NCBI GenBank assembly: GCA_031216915.1
Contig: CM062290.1
Coordinates: 260,810,291 to 260,874,290 of the forward strand
Direction: 5' to 3'
Length of the DNA stretch: 64,000 nucleotides
From: Pictodentalium vernedei
Lineage: Eukaryota; Mollusca; Scaphopoda; Dentaliida; Dentaliidae
In this document: in pieces, positions 33,815-44,379 of the stretch
How the letters are laid out: each line of letters opens with the position of its first letter
How positions within the stretch are numbered: the stretch's first letter is position 1
Made by a program: the position numbers and the translations under genes
The notes under the pieces: generated by a model
The model's input: the letters and a program-made list of their open reading frames with translations, nothing else
The model's database searches: none
Told to the model about the DNA's origin: nothing

Positions 33815-34080
33815 GAATTGACATCATGGTAGTTGCGCATGCGCTCAGTAATGCAAGAGGTGTGCAGGGAGAGTACCTGTAATGTTGAGTGCCGATCTCG
33901 CTCGACCCTTTTTTGATCTCTTTATAGTGCTTTTGCACTCTTTAACTTTTCCAAATTCGTTTGGAAAAGTTAGTAGCTTGAGTTAAGTTCCGAAGTAGGG
34001 CTTGCACTTACGTTGCAGCCAATTGTAAACAATTGTGGTAGATATGTTAAGAAACAAAATTTACTAAAAATTTTAATTTT
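33815..34080. repeat. DIRS 1 right inverted terminal repeat
   Basis: Inverse of 26117-26345: GTGTGCAGGGAGAGTACCTG, GCTTGAGTTAAGTTCCGAAG and GCTTGCACTTACGTTGCAGC. Confidence 0.85.
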
Positions 34081-35422
34081 GGGGCAGAGTTATGGCCCTT
34101 TTCCAACTTAGAAGACATGTTGATATTGGTTTCCGGATGGTAACATGAATTATAGGTGTCTGCTTTCAATCAAACTTGGAATATAGCTTAGTGTAGACAA
34201 TATACCAGATGCGTTTGATTTTGAGTGTAGTGTGATAATATTTATCTGAGTTATGGCCTCTTTTTGGACTTTGTTAACCACTAAATATAGTTTATCAAAA
34301 AGCAGGGGCATTAGTGTCCAATGAAAGATGTTTATTAATTCAGTATCGACAAATATAAATGACTGGAAACTCATGCTTGGCAGTTGGGGTTGGGGGCGGG
34401 GGGCGCTCCATGGTCTCATTCCAATCAGAGGTCATAATCTTTGTTTGGAAGTTGAAAAAGATAATGAAATTTGAATACAGATTTTTTCTAAATACTGCTA
34501 TTGGATTACAGTAACTACATTAGGTAAAGGGTTAATAGTACAGTTAATTACACCAAATACTTAAATGGCTGAGTTCACGTTTGGTAACTTAAATTTTTTT
34601 TTTTTAATTTTTCAAAACAATTTCGACAAAACCATATCATGTTACCCTTCATTGGAATGAGTTTGAAGAGCTTGTTCCAATGAAGGATCACTTGATATGG
34701 TCTTGTTGACATTATTCCAAAAATATTTTTCATATCAACTGCTTAATTTGTACGTGGATGGATGTGGATGCTTAATTAGGTAAAGGATTAAACTGATGAT
34801 TTAACTAAAAAAATATCAACTTTTTCAAAACAATATAAAAGTGGCAGTTTTGGCCTGCATGGCAACTGAAAGGTTAACTCCTTGCTTAGTGCTGGCAGAT
34901 ATTCCCTCCATGACATCAATACTTTTTGCCAACAGAAAGGGTGTAATTTGTTCTCACCAGGTAGCCTGGCTTTGTGTGTTCTAATTTTTCTTGAAATCAG
35001 TATCAGAGTTGTATGCAAATGAAAAGTCTTTGATTTTAGACCTTTTCATTGAAAAGTGCTTGAATTAGTTTATATTCTTGACAAGTACTTGATTTTCCAC
35101 CACCTTCCTTGAAAAGTACTTAAATTCAGTTTACCTACAACCTTTGAGGCCATAACTTTTATGCTAATCCACCCTGCATATGTGCAATGAATCGGATGAC
35201 ATAAAATTGGTCAGAGACACACACAAGGGACGGCATCTCTTTTTATCTCTGTACAGTGGTCATGAACTGGAATTCCAGGAATTTTAGTTACATCGGAATT
35301 TTGTCACAAGAAGCTCTCTCCTTCTGAAGGATTCTCTAGGAAAGTTGATCAATTAGAATCATCTTCATTGCAAATTGACATACGGAACGAAAAACTGCTG
35401 TTTACAAACAACTCTCTTTTAA
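34081..35422. other. Intron with decayed short repeats
   Basis: A TTAA-type hairpin remnant at about 34633-34706 (ACCATATCATG... with TCATTGGAATGAG and CTTGTTCCAATGA), a GTGCTGGCAGATATTCCCTCC fragment at 34892 related to 42500-42737, and CCTTGAAAAGTACTT motifs at 35050-35130 related to 4256-4774. No exon is seen. Confidence 0.55.
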
Positions 35423-35654
35423 CCCTTTACCTAACATGAAAGGCAGACGACACTTGCAAACAAAATTTTTGAATAACTAATTTTTTCATTTTTTGTCTCA
35501 AAAACATAGGTTATGTATGACCCCTCATTGGAATGAGCTCAGTAAGCTCGTTCCAAAGAGGGGTCATAACCTATGTTTTTGAGACAAAAAATGAAAATAT
35601 AATGAAAACTGATTGGCGATTTTTAAGAATAGTTGAAGTGGGTGAATTCAAGTG
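35423..35654. mobile_element. TTAA-flanked MITE with ~50-bp-arm hairpin
   Basis: TTAA lies at 35419-35422 and 35655-35658. The left end is CCCTTTACCTAACATGAAAG. The central stem spans about 35489-35600: CATTTTTTGTCTCAAAAACA, TAGGTTATG, GACCCCTC, a loop with ATGAGCTCAGTAAGCTCGTT, and the complement. It is nearly the same as the unit at 38452-38680. Confidence 0.75.
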
Positions 35655-35658
35655 TTAA

Positions 35659-37384
35659 GTGATATACATTTCTATATGAAAACATTTGTTTTGGGGAGAG
35701 TAGTTATTGGAAGTGATTGTATTTAAAATATACCGCTTTTATTATTATAAAAATAAGGGATGGTATTTGATGACAAACCACAGATGATTAGGGAAGTGGG
35801 TTTTGGAAAAAATGCAAGCCTCTCAACTTGACTCAAAAATGAGTTGAGTGTTTTTATCGAGTATCATTAAAATATTTTCAATAGATGGATTACTAATTCA
35901 ATGGGTTGTGGCAAAGTGGAAAAAATTTGCATTTATCATTTTATAAGGTAGGTTGTGAAAAGAATTTCACATTTGGTAAAATAATTTTTTGAGAAGTTAA
36001 CTTTTTGGTATTTCCAAATTTTGTGTCATTTTAAATGCAATACAAAATTGACGTCATGTGACAGGCCATCATAACAGTATGCATGGTAGCATACAATTAT
36101 AGTCCTTGAAAATCATTAACACAGTCCTTAAAGAGTGCTTAAGGGGTCGTCCAACGTTAGTAACTTTGGGCATTTTTTTGTAAATTTTCATAATGCCCTA
36201 AATACGAATTAAAGCGGTAAAAAATTACGTATTATATACCAAAATAATGACAAAAGTATAGAAAACTCGAATTTATGCACTTTTTAAAAATTTTGTTTTG
36301 CTTTTGATGACAATAAAATTGCCAACCGCATAAGTAACCGTCAGGATTAACAAGGAATAGATCGGTAATTCGAATGTCTGAGTTGTGAATAAAAGACTCC
36401 ACACTCCAAAGCATATTCATCATTCCATCACCAACGTGGTGAGAATGCTCAGGGGAAAATGGATGACCACAAATGCTTCATTCTGTTTGTCCGACACATT
36501 TGTTGTGATCACGTGGGTTTTTGGGTGAAGTTGTGAATTAATTTCATTTCCCATGATCTGAAATCTTCAAACATTTCACTGCTGTTTTTGAATCTGGCAG
36601 GCGATGTAATGTACAACTCATGATACCTTCATAGGAAAATATTCAACTGACAATGTGATAAATGCAAGATACAGTCCATAGTAGTGCTGTTGAATTCTGA
36701 AACTGTACAATGTGACGCAACTGTCAGCAAGGGATTAATACGCCACAAATTCGAACTGCTATTATTTCACATCAACATACATTACAGCCGTCACAATTGT
36801 ATATTGACGAAAAAATAATTTTACTGTCACCGAACTATATTAGTGACGTAAAGAAGGCTTGATGAAGTCTGCTACGAAAAAAGAAGACCAATGTCAAGGA
36901 GAATTATCAGAAAGTTTTCTTCCTGTTCACCAAATATAGAGAAATGTAGTACCATCATAAATTTAAATATCTCCCTCACACAACCACATTGTGTATAAGA
37001 TGGATCAACGTTGATTTTGAGCTCTGTTAGCACCAAAAGGTTGCGAAAATCTATGTGTGTTGACACTCGGTGGACAGAAATAGAGAAATACCGCTAGGCG
37101 GACAAAAATTCACACGAATTACCGAAATGAGACCACAGCATGTCATAAGTGTTTAGATAAATGAATTTAATAACCAACACAATTCCAATATTGTTCAGGC
37201 CGGTAACCCTCCGCCTATAAAATTATATTGGTAAGCAGATCAGTTATTAATGTTCTTAAATCTCATGAGAAAACAACAGTCAAGCCTCCCCAAACAACAA
37301 CTTCGGAAGGCGGATAGTTTCAAAACAAATGAAGCATACCAAACCCTGCAGTATGTTCATATATTTTGGGGGTTTTTTTTGCAG
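35659..37384. other. Intron sequence without recognisable feature
   Basis: AT-rich up to the acceptor of exon e (TTTTTTTTGCAG). One CCTTGAAAATCATTAACACA fragment near 36103 recalls 4256-4774. Confidence 0.5.
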
Positions 37385-37504
37385 ATAAATTTATTATCAT
37401 TGGTGCACACTTAGACTCCTGGTCACAAGGGGCTGTTGACAGTGGATCAGGTTTTGCTGTACTGATGGAGTTGGCGAAAGCTTTTTCAAATCAAGTTGGT
37501 CATG
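37385..37504 (+). CDS. M28B peptidase exon e (first zinc ligands)
   Basis: The acceptor GGTTTTTTTTGCAG ends at 37384; the donor GTGAGTATTG follows. The 120-base exon encodes KFIIIGAHLDSW, GAVDSGSG and FAVLMELAKAFSNQVGH. His of AHLDSW and Asp of AVDSGSG are ten residues apart, as are His377 and Asp387 of GCPII, which bind zinc. Transferrin receptor lacks both. The next exon should carry the catalytic Glu pair; it was not found in the remaining 26 kb. Confidence 0.88.
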
Positions 37505-38447
37505 GTGAGTATTGATCTAACAGTTCTGTACTAAACTATTACAAATTTTTCATAATCAAGAATAATCTCTGGGGTAAGTCTGAGATGTGAAGCAGCACTT
37601 GATTACTGTTGGGGACATGTTCTGCAACACTACTATAATAAGACCCTGTACTCAATATTTGTGATGGGAGTCCTTTAAACTCGCCAGCATAATTACTAAC
37701 AATTCACTGAACATGAGTTTAACCCTAAAGGCCTGTTAAATTTTCCACAATTTGTGCCTGCATGACAGCTCTGTACTATGGCTTTGCAGTGGTTTCTAGT
37801 GAAGTGTCTTGGCTACCAATAAAGGCAGCCAAGACTTGACTGATCGCTGCTGCCTGAAAACTTTAAAGATAACTGACAACTGGATACTGGGTCGGGTCAA
37901 TTGTTCTGGAGCAGGAAAAGAGTCTGAAGTTGGAAGTAGGCTGGTTAAACATGTGTTGTGGTCATGATTAGGCCAAATATTGACCCAGGGACTTGGTTTG
38001 ATTGACCCAGGGACTTGATTTGAACAAATTTGTATTTGTCCCCCTCCTCCTGATACCCCCCCCCCCCTCCTCCCATTCACCAAGGATGTATACCAAATAT
38101 CAGAAGATTCTTACTAGTGGATCAGAAGAAGATTTTCAAAGAGTATTCTTCATATTAAATATGAATCCGGAGAGTCATGTGGCCTTCTCCTGTAAAAGGT
38201 TATGAAACAAAGATCTAGTAAATACTAAATACTAGGATGTAAGGAATGTATTTACCACATCTCTTCCTATTTGCCAAACTTTCTTTCCCTGTGACGCATT
38301 GTATGCAGTCATGTGATGGCATGTTTTACACTCTCAGAGATATTTCCTTTCTATTTCATTGTGAAAAGTATATATTTCAAGGAAGGCAGGTCAGCATTTC
38401 TATGAAAATGCAGAATTTTTTTAAAATGTTTTTAATGAGAATGTTTG
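37505..38447. other. Intron with a decayed hairpin MITE
   Basis: TTAACCCTAAAGGCCTGTTAAA at 37722 and TGTCTTGGCTACC...AGGCAGCCAAGACTTGAC at 37806-37840 are a worn copy of the 24425-24646 family. The C-rich run at 38055-38070 is low complexity. Confidence 0.55.
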
Positions 38448-38451
38448 TTAA

Positions 38452-38680
38452 CCCTTTACCTAACATGAAAAGCAGACGACGCAAACAAAATTCTTGAATA
38501 ACTAATTTTTTTCATTTTTTGCTTCAAAAACATAGGTTAGGACCCCTCATTGGAACGAGCTTGTTCCAAAGAGGGGTCATAACCTATGTTTTTGAGACAA
38601 AAAATGAAAAAATAATAAAAATTAATTGGCGATTTTTGTGAATAGCGCTGACCAGTTTTGGCCGTTTGTTGGGTAAAGTG
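38452..38680. mobile_element. TTAA-flanked MITE with long hairpin (reference copy)
   Basis: TTAA lies at 38448-38451 and 38681-38684. The left end CCCTTTACCTAACA and right end GTTGGGTAAAGTG are inverted. The subterminal block GACCAGTTTTGGCCGTTTG recurs at 14105, 1388 and 60811 (inverted), marking fragments of the same family. The central stem (CATTTTTTGCTTCAAAAACA, TAGGTTA, GACCCCTC) repeats that of 35423-35654. TTAA targets and CCCTTT ends suggest piggyBac origin. Confidence 0.78.
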
Positions 38681-38884
38681 TTAAGTATACACCAATGACA
38701 TTAACTGGGTGACAGTGACCAGCATAGAGGGCAAGTGGCCAAAGTCGGTGATATCTTTGCTCTGGTACTGCTCACTTCACCAAACTGCTATGTTTGGGCC
38801 AAAATTCAAGTCACCTTGTGATTTTGAGAAGCTGTCGTAAGAAAATTGGTTTATCTTGAGTCACATTTCAATGCAACCCTTATA

Positions 38885-40026
38885 TACTACTCAAAGTTTG
38901 CTAAGCACCAAGTATATCCAACTACCTGTTTTACATTTTAGTTGAAATATTGTTTTGAAAAGTGTATATATTTTTTATTTAATTATATCTTTAATGATTT
39001 AAGTACAGAAATTAAGATTTTGTTTGTGTTTGACGTTATTTTTTAGCTTTTGAATACGATAACCAGAAAAAATGGATATTATTGGTAAAAGAGGAAATTT
39101 TTCAAATTTGCCAAAACATTGACGGAGCGAACTGGTATGGGTTCAATATCGAGTATGAGACCCATTACTGTTAATTACAGCTTGGCAATGCCTCTTCATG
39201 CTCCCAATCAGGTTCCTGATGGTCCTTTGTAGGATGTTGTTCCATTCTTGGACCAGCATGGCACCAAGCTCCTGGACACTTCTTGGCTGGACTGGACGGG
39301 CTGAAATTGCAAGCTGCAACTCATTCCAGACATGTTCGATTGGATTGAGGTAAGGGGATCTTGCTGGCCAGTCCATACACTCAATCCCCTCCCTCTGCCG
39401 GCACTCCCGGACAGCATGGGCAATATGAGAATGGGCATTATCGTCCATCACCACCCACTGCACCTGCATACAATCTGACGTGGGCATCCAGGATCTCATC
39501 AATATACCACTGTGCAGTCAATGTACCATGCCCAAGGACACAGAGCTCTGTACATCCATCCCAGCTGATGCCGCCCCAGACCATTATTGACCCTCCACCA
39601 TAGTGGTCATGCTCAGCAATGTTGGCTGCATGGAATTGCTCTCCTGGACTTCTCCAAACCCTAGAATGCCTATTTGTGTAGTCCAGACAGAACCTTGACA
39701 CATCTGTAAAAAGGACAAAAAAAAAGTCGCCAATCTTCTCTGGTCCATCCAACATAGTCCATGGCCCATTCATATCGTGCCTGGTGATGGTTCTGGGACA
39801 ACAGAATGCGAATACATGGTCTTCTCGATCAGAGACCACCTTCGTGCAACCTTGCCCGGATAGTCTGCCTCGAAACATTTACCCCGCATGCATTCTGAAG
39901 GTCACTGCAAAGCTGGGTTGCTGTGGCAAGGCAGTTCCTACGGGCCTGAATGATCAAAAAACATCAAACAAGCAAATTTCACAATGATGTGTCAAATATG
40001 TGGTGCTTAGCAAACTTTGAGTAGTA
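38885..40026 (-). mobile_element. Tc1/mariner (DD34E) element, internally shortened
   Basis: Inverted ends TACTACTCAAAGTTTGCTAA and its complement are bordered by TA (38883-38884 and 40027-40028). The transposase remnant reads on the minus strand from about 39960 to 39143. Visible pieces are RRNCLATATQL, VSRQTIRARLHEGG, GGGSIMVWGGISWDG, MDDNAHSHIAHAVRE, and DWPARSPYLNPIEHVWNEL, which holds the last catalytic Glu. The paired DNA-binding helices at the N terminus are mostly missing, at least two frameshifts and an in-frame stop divide the rest, and the element is 1.14 kb instead of the usual 1.3-1.6 kb. It is dead. Confidence 0.9.
39143..39960 (-). pseudogene. Tc1-like transposase pseudogene
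   Basis: The C-terminal half is open from 39502 to 39143 and the part before it is open in another frame (39878-39438). The last codons, GSHTRY and a stop, match the usual Tc1-family C terminus. Not functional. Confidence 0.85.
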
Positions 40027-40389
40027 TATTTACTGTTAGGTGACAAAACAAAGGACAACAAAACTATTTGATACCCCAACTTATGTTTGTCTTTAAAAGA
40101 ACAGATTATAAACATAAAGAATTAAAACTGAAAAAATAATTAAAAAACAAACCTCTGCAGTCGAAATTAGGAGAGATATTGGTGAAAACATTGGTGTGAG
40201 TAGCTAACAAAAGTGATTCGTATGTCAAGACTTACTTCAATAAAGGTTATCAAAATCACAAGAAATATGATTTGTGTTGTGTTTCTTTTATTTCACTGGC
40301 ATTTGAAGCAGGAACCATAAAGACACTGGGGAGGTTTTGGTATATCTTGAGCCCTTGTTACTAAAATAAGCACAACATTTGCATATTCA
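40027..40389. other. No recognisable feature
   Basis: AT-rich spacer between the Tc1 copy and the LINE 3' end. Confidence 0.5.
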
Positions 40390-41990
40390 TAATAATAATA
40401 TAATAATAATAGCCATTTACATAGAGCACTTATCACAATACTGGAAAATGCCATGGCACTGTACAAAGATAGTGGTGGAATATTACACGATATAGTATGT
40501 CTGTGGTTATGTGATAATAGGATTAATGATAACACTGTATAAAAAGATAGGCTTTCAACCTGGATTTAAATGAGCTCACTGACTGTGCAGACTTCACATA
40601 GCATGGCAGCGTATTGAAAAGTCTAGCAGCATAGTAAGCAATTGAATTACCTCTATATGAGGAGAGTGAATACTTTCCCCAGACGGATCTAGCAAGAGGA
40701 TCATAAAGTACGGCCAGGTTGGTACTCAGTCAGTTGGTCTGGAATGTAAGATGGGCTTAGACGAACAGTGCGTGCCTTTTAAGAGAAAAGCATAATCTTA
40801 AATTCTACTCTTGCTGAAATGGGTAGCCAATGTAGAGCTTTCAGCACAGGTGTTACATGTTCGCGTTGTTTAGTGAGAGAGACAATACAGGCTGCAGTAT
40901 TTTGGGTATGCTGTAGCCTGTTCTATCTGTTTAACGGAAAGACCATACAGTAAAGAGATGCAGTAGTCCAGTCTTGAAGTGATAAAAGCATGGACAAGGC
41001 ATTCTGCTGAACTCCTTGTTAAAATTTTCTACAGCAGCATATCTTTCAAATATGCAGATTAGAGAACTGGCAAACTTTTGTTACATGTGAGCTCATTATT
41101 AAATGTTGATCTAGATATAGACCCAAGTTTTTCATTGAAATTAATTGAGTAATCACAGTGTCCCCTACCTTGAAATGAGGCAGCATGTCTGGTGCTGGCT
41201 TATGTCTGGATGAGAACAGAATGCATTGTTTTATTGTCATCCAACTTCAGTTTGTTTGGTATCATGAATGATCTAATACTGTTGACATTATTTTCAAGAC
41301 ACGAATGTTTTGCTAGTATCATGGAGTCAGTGATTGAATTCAGCTTATATTTGAAAGTTATCAGTATAGAAGTGATAATCAGTTCCATGTGAGTGAATGA
41401 GGGTACTCAAAGGTTGCATGTACATTGCAAATAGAACTGAGCCCAGTACAGATCCTTGCAGCATGCCAAATTTTAGTGGCACCAACTCTGATTGCATACC
41501 ATCAATAGTAATACACTGTGTCCTGTCACTAACATGGGATTGAAATCACCTCAGTGCTGACCCATAAATACCAAGTTCGGCTAGTCTGTCACAGAAGAGT
41601 TCATGGTCAGTTGTGTCAAATCCTGCTGAATGAATCAGCAGCACCAAGATGACAGCTCTCCTGTTATCTATGGATAACAATACACTATGACATGTTCAAA
41701 TCACAGTGTAAGATGGTTAAAAATCAAACTGCTTTTTCAAAGATGCAATTCCTTTGTCATAAAATCGTCAACTGCAGTTCTAACCAAAAGCAATGCTTTC
41801 AGGTCTGGAGTCCCTTGAGAAAAAATTAATTCTCTGATGAACTCTCTAAGTCTCAAACAGCTGAAAAGTTTTTTTGGATTTTTTATCAGCAAGATTGAAA
41901 CTATAAGAAAATCCCTTGACAAGTCTAGTACCAACAACACCAAGCTTGCCACATGTTCAGCATCCACCCCCTTTGACAAAATTAACTCAG
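40390..41990 (-). mobile_element. LINE fragment, 5'-truncated (CR1/L2-like)
   Basis: On the minus strand, reverse transcriptase motifs follow in order: SAGFDTTDHELFCDRLAELG (41640-41580), HVSDRTQCITIDGMQSELVP, GMLQGSVLGSVLF (~41475-41436, normally GVPQGSVLGPLLF), then DYHFYTDN (~41380-41360) in place of the YADD catalytic motif. There is an in-frame stop after GIYGSALR and several more downstream, so it is inactive. The 3' end is AAGTGCTCTATGTAAATGGC followed by a TATTATTATT microsatellite, as in CR1/L2-group LINEs. The clade within that group is not settled. Confidence 0.8.
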
Positions 41991-42066
41991 TTCAACAAAG
42001 TCTCCTATAGGCTTTCGAGAAAATCATAATGTCATCAGCTGCCAAAAGTTGGATACTTTCTTTAAC

Positions 42067-42206
42067 CCTCTGCCCTCTGATGTCAAAATACCAGAATTTC
42101 AGGCAGTGAATTTAACTTATTCAATTTTGTCTGAAAGAGAGCTAGATGCATTATGGGGAAAAAAAGCTGCTTGAAATTTGGGTATTTTGACATCACTGTG
42201 TAGCAG
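42067..42206. mobile_element. TTAA-flanked MITE, CCCTCTGCCC ends
   Basis: TTAA lies at 42063-42066 and about 42207-42210. The inverted subterminal blocks are GATGTCAAAATACC and GGGTATTTTGACATC. The TGCTTGAAATTTGGGTATTT motif also occurs near 14170 and 14625. Confidence 0.6.
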
Positions 42207-42281
42207 GTTAATATTTAAATTTCAGCAACTTGTAAAAATATATTATATTTCTGGCATTATTTTGTTTATCCTTATTACATT

Positions 42282-42485
42282 CTCTCTGCGGGAACCGCAG
42301 GAAATTAGACAGTGTCTATTTACTGGTGTCAACATGTCCTATTTTACGGGTGAAATACCTGTAAAATAGGACTCTGTAACTAATGCCTAGGGTGAAAGTC
42401 CTCTGAAGTGGGCAGCATAATTATGTACGATTAGCTCAACTTGTCTTTATATTTGTGTTGTGGTCATAATATAACCATTTATGCT
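42282..42485 (+). repeat. SINE-like family B copy
   Basis: Starts TCTCTGCGGGAACCGCAGGA, contains TGTCCTATTTTACGGG and CTCTGTAACTAATGCC, and ends near TGCTGAAAGTGACCTTAA. It is diverged from 46508-46743 and lacks the AATAAATA tail. Confidence 0.65.
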
Positions 42486-42499
42486 GAAAGTGACCTTAA

Positions 42500-42737
42500 C
42501 TCTCACATGCTGCTGGCAGATACTCCTGCCCAGGACAGGATGTTGCTTGTCACTGAAGTAAGTTTTATTTGGGCATATTTAATCCAATTCTCTCTCTGTA
42601 AATTGAATGGATTCTTTCACTAATGATCTCTTATGCAAAAAAGATGAATTTCTCTTCAAATCTAGTCATGACTGCTTTGTAGCAGCCATGACTAGATTTG
42701 TTGAAAAATATATTGAAAATATGTAGTGGGTTGAGAT
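42500..42737. mobile_element. TTAA-flanked hairpin MITE (partner of 20046-20216)
   Basis: TTAA lies at 42496-42499 and 42738-42741. CACATGCTGCTGGCAG and CTGCCCAGGACAGGA are shared with 20046-20216. The stem at 42654-42706 (TTCAAATCTAGTCATGACTG and complement) has a few mismatches, against none in the partner. Confidence 0.72.
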
Positions 42738-42936
42738 TTAAACACCAGTGAATAACCTTATATTCAGTGCACAACTGTTTAGTCTTTTCTTTCAACATTG
42801 TGGTTCCAGAGAAGGTTCCAGAGGAAAAGACGATCAAATTTTCTGTTCTGTGAACACAAATGTGGCCATCTTGAAAAATCAAGGTGCCACCTCTTCTGGG
42901 ACCACCATAAAAGATATTAACTTGAGAATTAGTACA

Positions 42937-43341
42937 GTGGAGCCCACGTAATTGGATATCTCTTAACTGAATAACCTTGTTAATTGAATATTATTTCCCA
43001 ACACAAAACCATTTACCATACCTCCCATACAAATTTGACCTGTTAATTGAATATAGGTTATAGAGTAAACTTCTGTTAATTGAATCAAAAATCTTGTAAC
43101 CTGTCGAGAAATTACCCTGACACTCCCCAGTTTTCCTTTGTTTATAGACCTATTTGGCCCCAGTACATCCAATATAGGCATTTAATCTAGTATATCATGT
43201 TTCAAACAAGATATAATAGAATAAGTGCTAAGTTTATCTCTAGAATACAGAAAAGTGACACAATCCCTGTTAATTGAATACTCCTGTTAATTGAATAATT
43301 TATATTGGCAAAATGGCTATTCAATTAACAGGGTTCCAATG
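42937..43341. mobile_element. pogo/Tigger-like MITE
   Basis: The left end CAGTGGAGCCC, then GTAATTGGAT, and the right end ATTCAATTAACAGGGTTCCA are inverted. GTTAATTGAAT-type motifs recur at least seven times inside. TA precedes the left end. No coding region. An inverted, more worn copy lies at 20369-21450. Confidence 0.65.
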
Positions 43342-43342
43342 A

Positions 43343-43738
43343 ATCATGATTTTTCTCTGCATTAAATTCAAAAGAATCTGGCTGATGAATTTGGGAAAAG
43401 ACAATAAAGTAACTTCTACTCAGCATTTGGACAAACAAATGGGCAAACTTACAGTAAACAGATACTCTGTTGTAGCAAAAAGTCCCCTCATTGGCCTCAG
43501 GTTGAAAGAAATGTGATCTGTCACTTAATATCGGTAATGAGATAGGATTTTTGTTGTTGAAAGCAGCATTCCTTTTACAGGTGAACAATATCTGTGAATG
43601 ATACACATAAAGTTTCATACAATCACTTTTTTTAAGGTTGGAGACCAAGAAGATCTTTAATATTTTGCTTGTGGGATGCTGCCAAATATGGCCATGTTGG
43701 TGCTTATGAATGGGTCCAGGTCAGTTGAATTCTTCTTT
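43343..43738. other. No recognisable feature
   Basis: AT-rich sequence without a supported gene or a paired repeat. Confidence 0.5.
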
Positions 43739-43751
43739 ACTTATATATTTA

Positions 43752-44091
43752 AGGAGTATGGTGGGTCTGTGGTTACAGCATTGGACTTCAAACCGTAAGG
43801 TTCACGGCTCGATCCCCACCAGGGGTATCTGCATTGTGACCTTGGGCAAGCCATTTAATCCTGATTGTCTGTGTGTGGCACAGTGGCGTTTTGTATTAAG
43901 GCATTCTGCACATTGATGGTGCACTTGTCTTCAGCCAATGCTAACTCTGTCTGTGCAGTGTTAGTACATTGGGGACTCTGACAGTTGCTCGCCGCTTCTC
44001 GGTCAGTGTCTCCGGGTACTCTGGCTTCCTCCACCCGTAAAGCTGTCACATTCTGGCTGTTGAAATTGTCATTAAACCCCAATAAATAAAT
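43752..44091 (+). mobile_element. tRNA-derived SINE (family A), variant 3' end, near full length
   Basis: The A-box region GGTGGGTCTGTGGTTACA and B box GGCTCGATCCCC are followed by ATTGTGACCTTGGGCAAGCC and the tail ATTAAACCCCAATAAATAAA. A perfect 13-bp target duplication, ACTTATATATTTA, lies at 43739-43751 and 44092-44104. This makes it the youngest-looking copy by its borders. Confidence 0.9.
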
Positions 44092-44379
44092 ACTTATATA
44101 TTTACAATAACGACTAACAAACATTAGATATTCTTGGTCATTACCAAATGTTTGAAATAGAATTACAGTAAATATTACAGGAATTTTTCCAATAAATTTT
44201 GTCAATTTCTATGGCACTTAACACTAGTGCTGAACTCCCAACAGTAAATAGAGGGTTTTACTTGGTTAGTTTCATATTGGCCTGGTGTAACTTCATATCA
44301 GCTTGATCCTGACGGTTTACTGGTAGAGGCTGGAAGCCCATATTTGGGCTTTACTCTGAAGTGTCAGTACCAGCACTTA

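Larger units (their letters stand above)
26117..34080 (+). mobile_element. DIRS-type tyrosine-recombinase retrotransposon 1 (fossil)
   Basis: Ends are inverted repeats (about 26117-26345 and 33815-34080). Just inside the right repeat, at 33637-33727, lies a short region made of the outer parts of both ends, as expected of the internal complementary region of DIRS elements. Parts in order: cysteine-rich Gag-like start near 26.65 kb, Gag-like region to about 30.1 kb, reverse transcriptase about 30.2-30.8 kb, RNase H and the downstream DLFATHWN...FVSPSPDP block about 31.1-32.0 kb, and tyrosine recombinase about 32.1-32.9 kb. It is broken, with more than half a dozen breaks, and carries a 1.1-kb Harbinger-like insert. 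The inverted ends differ by roughly 10-15 percent, so it is not young. It lies in the peptidase intron between exons d and e. Confidence 0.88.
14254..37504 (+). other. Partial gene span: M28B metallopeptidase of the GCPII/NAALAD-transferrin receptor family
   Basis: Five exons join in phase across GT-AG introns of 5.8, 3.6, 1.7 and 11.6 kb. The joined product covers about 190 residues, matching roughly residues 205-400 of human GCPII (FOLH1): the end of the protease-associated domain, the linker and the start of the peptidase domain. Family members are type II membrane glycoproteins that hydrolyse peptides with two zinc ions, or, in transferrin receptor, have lost catalysis. Here the first zinc-binding His and the bridging Asp are present, which favours an active peptidase. 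The motif GAHLDSW followed by GAVDSGSG is unlike the mammalian GGHRDSWVFGGIDPQSG and is closer in layout to transferrin receptor (GAQRDAWGPGAAKSGVG). The remaining ligands (Glu pair, second Asp, last His) would lie in exons beyond the right edge or in sequence I could not recognise, so orthology is not settled. Confidence 0.82.
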
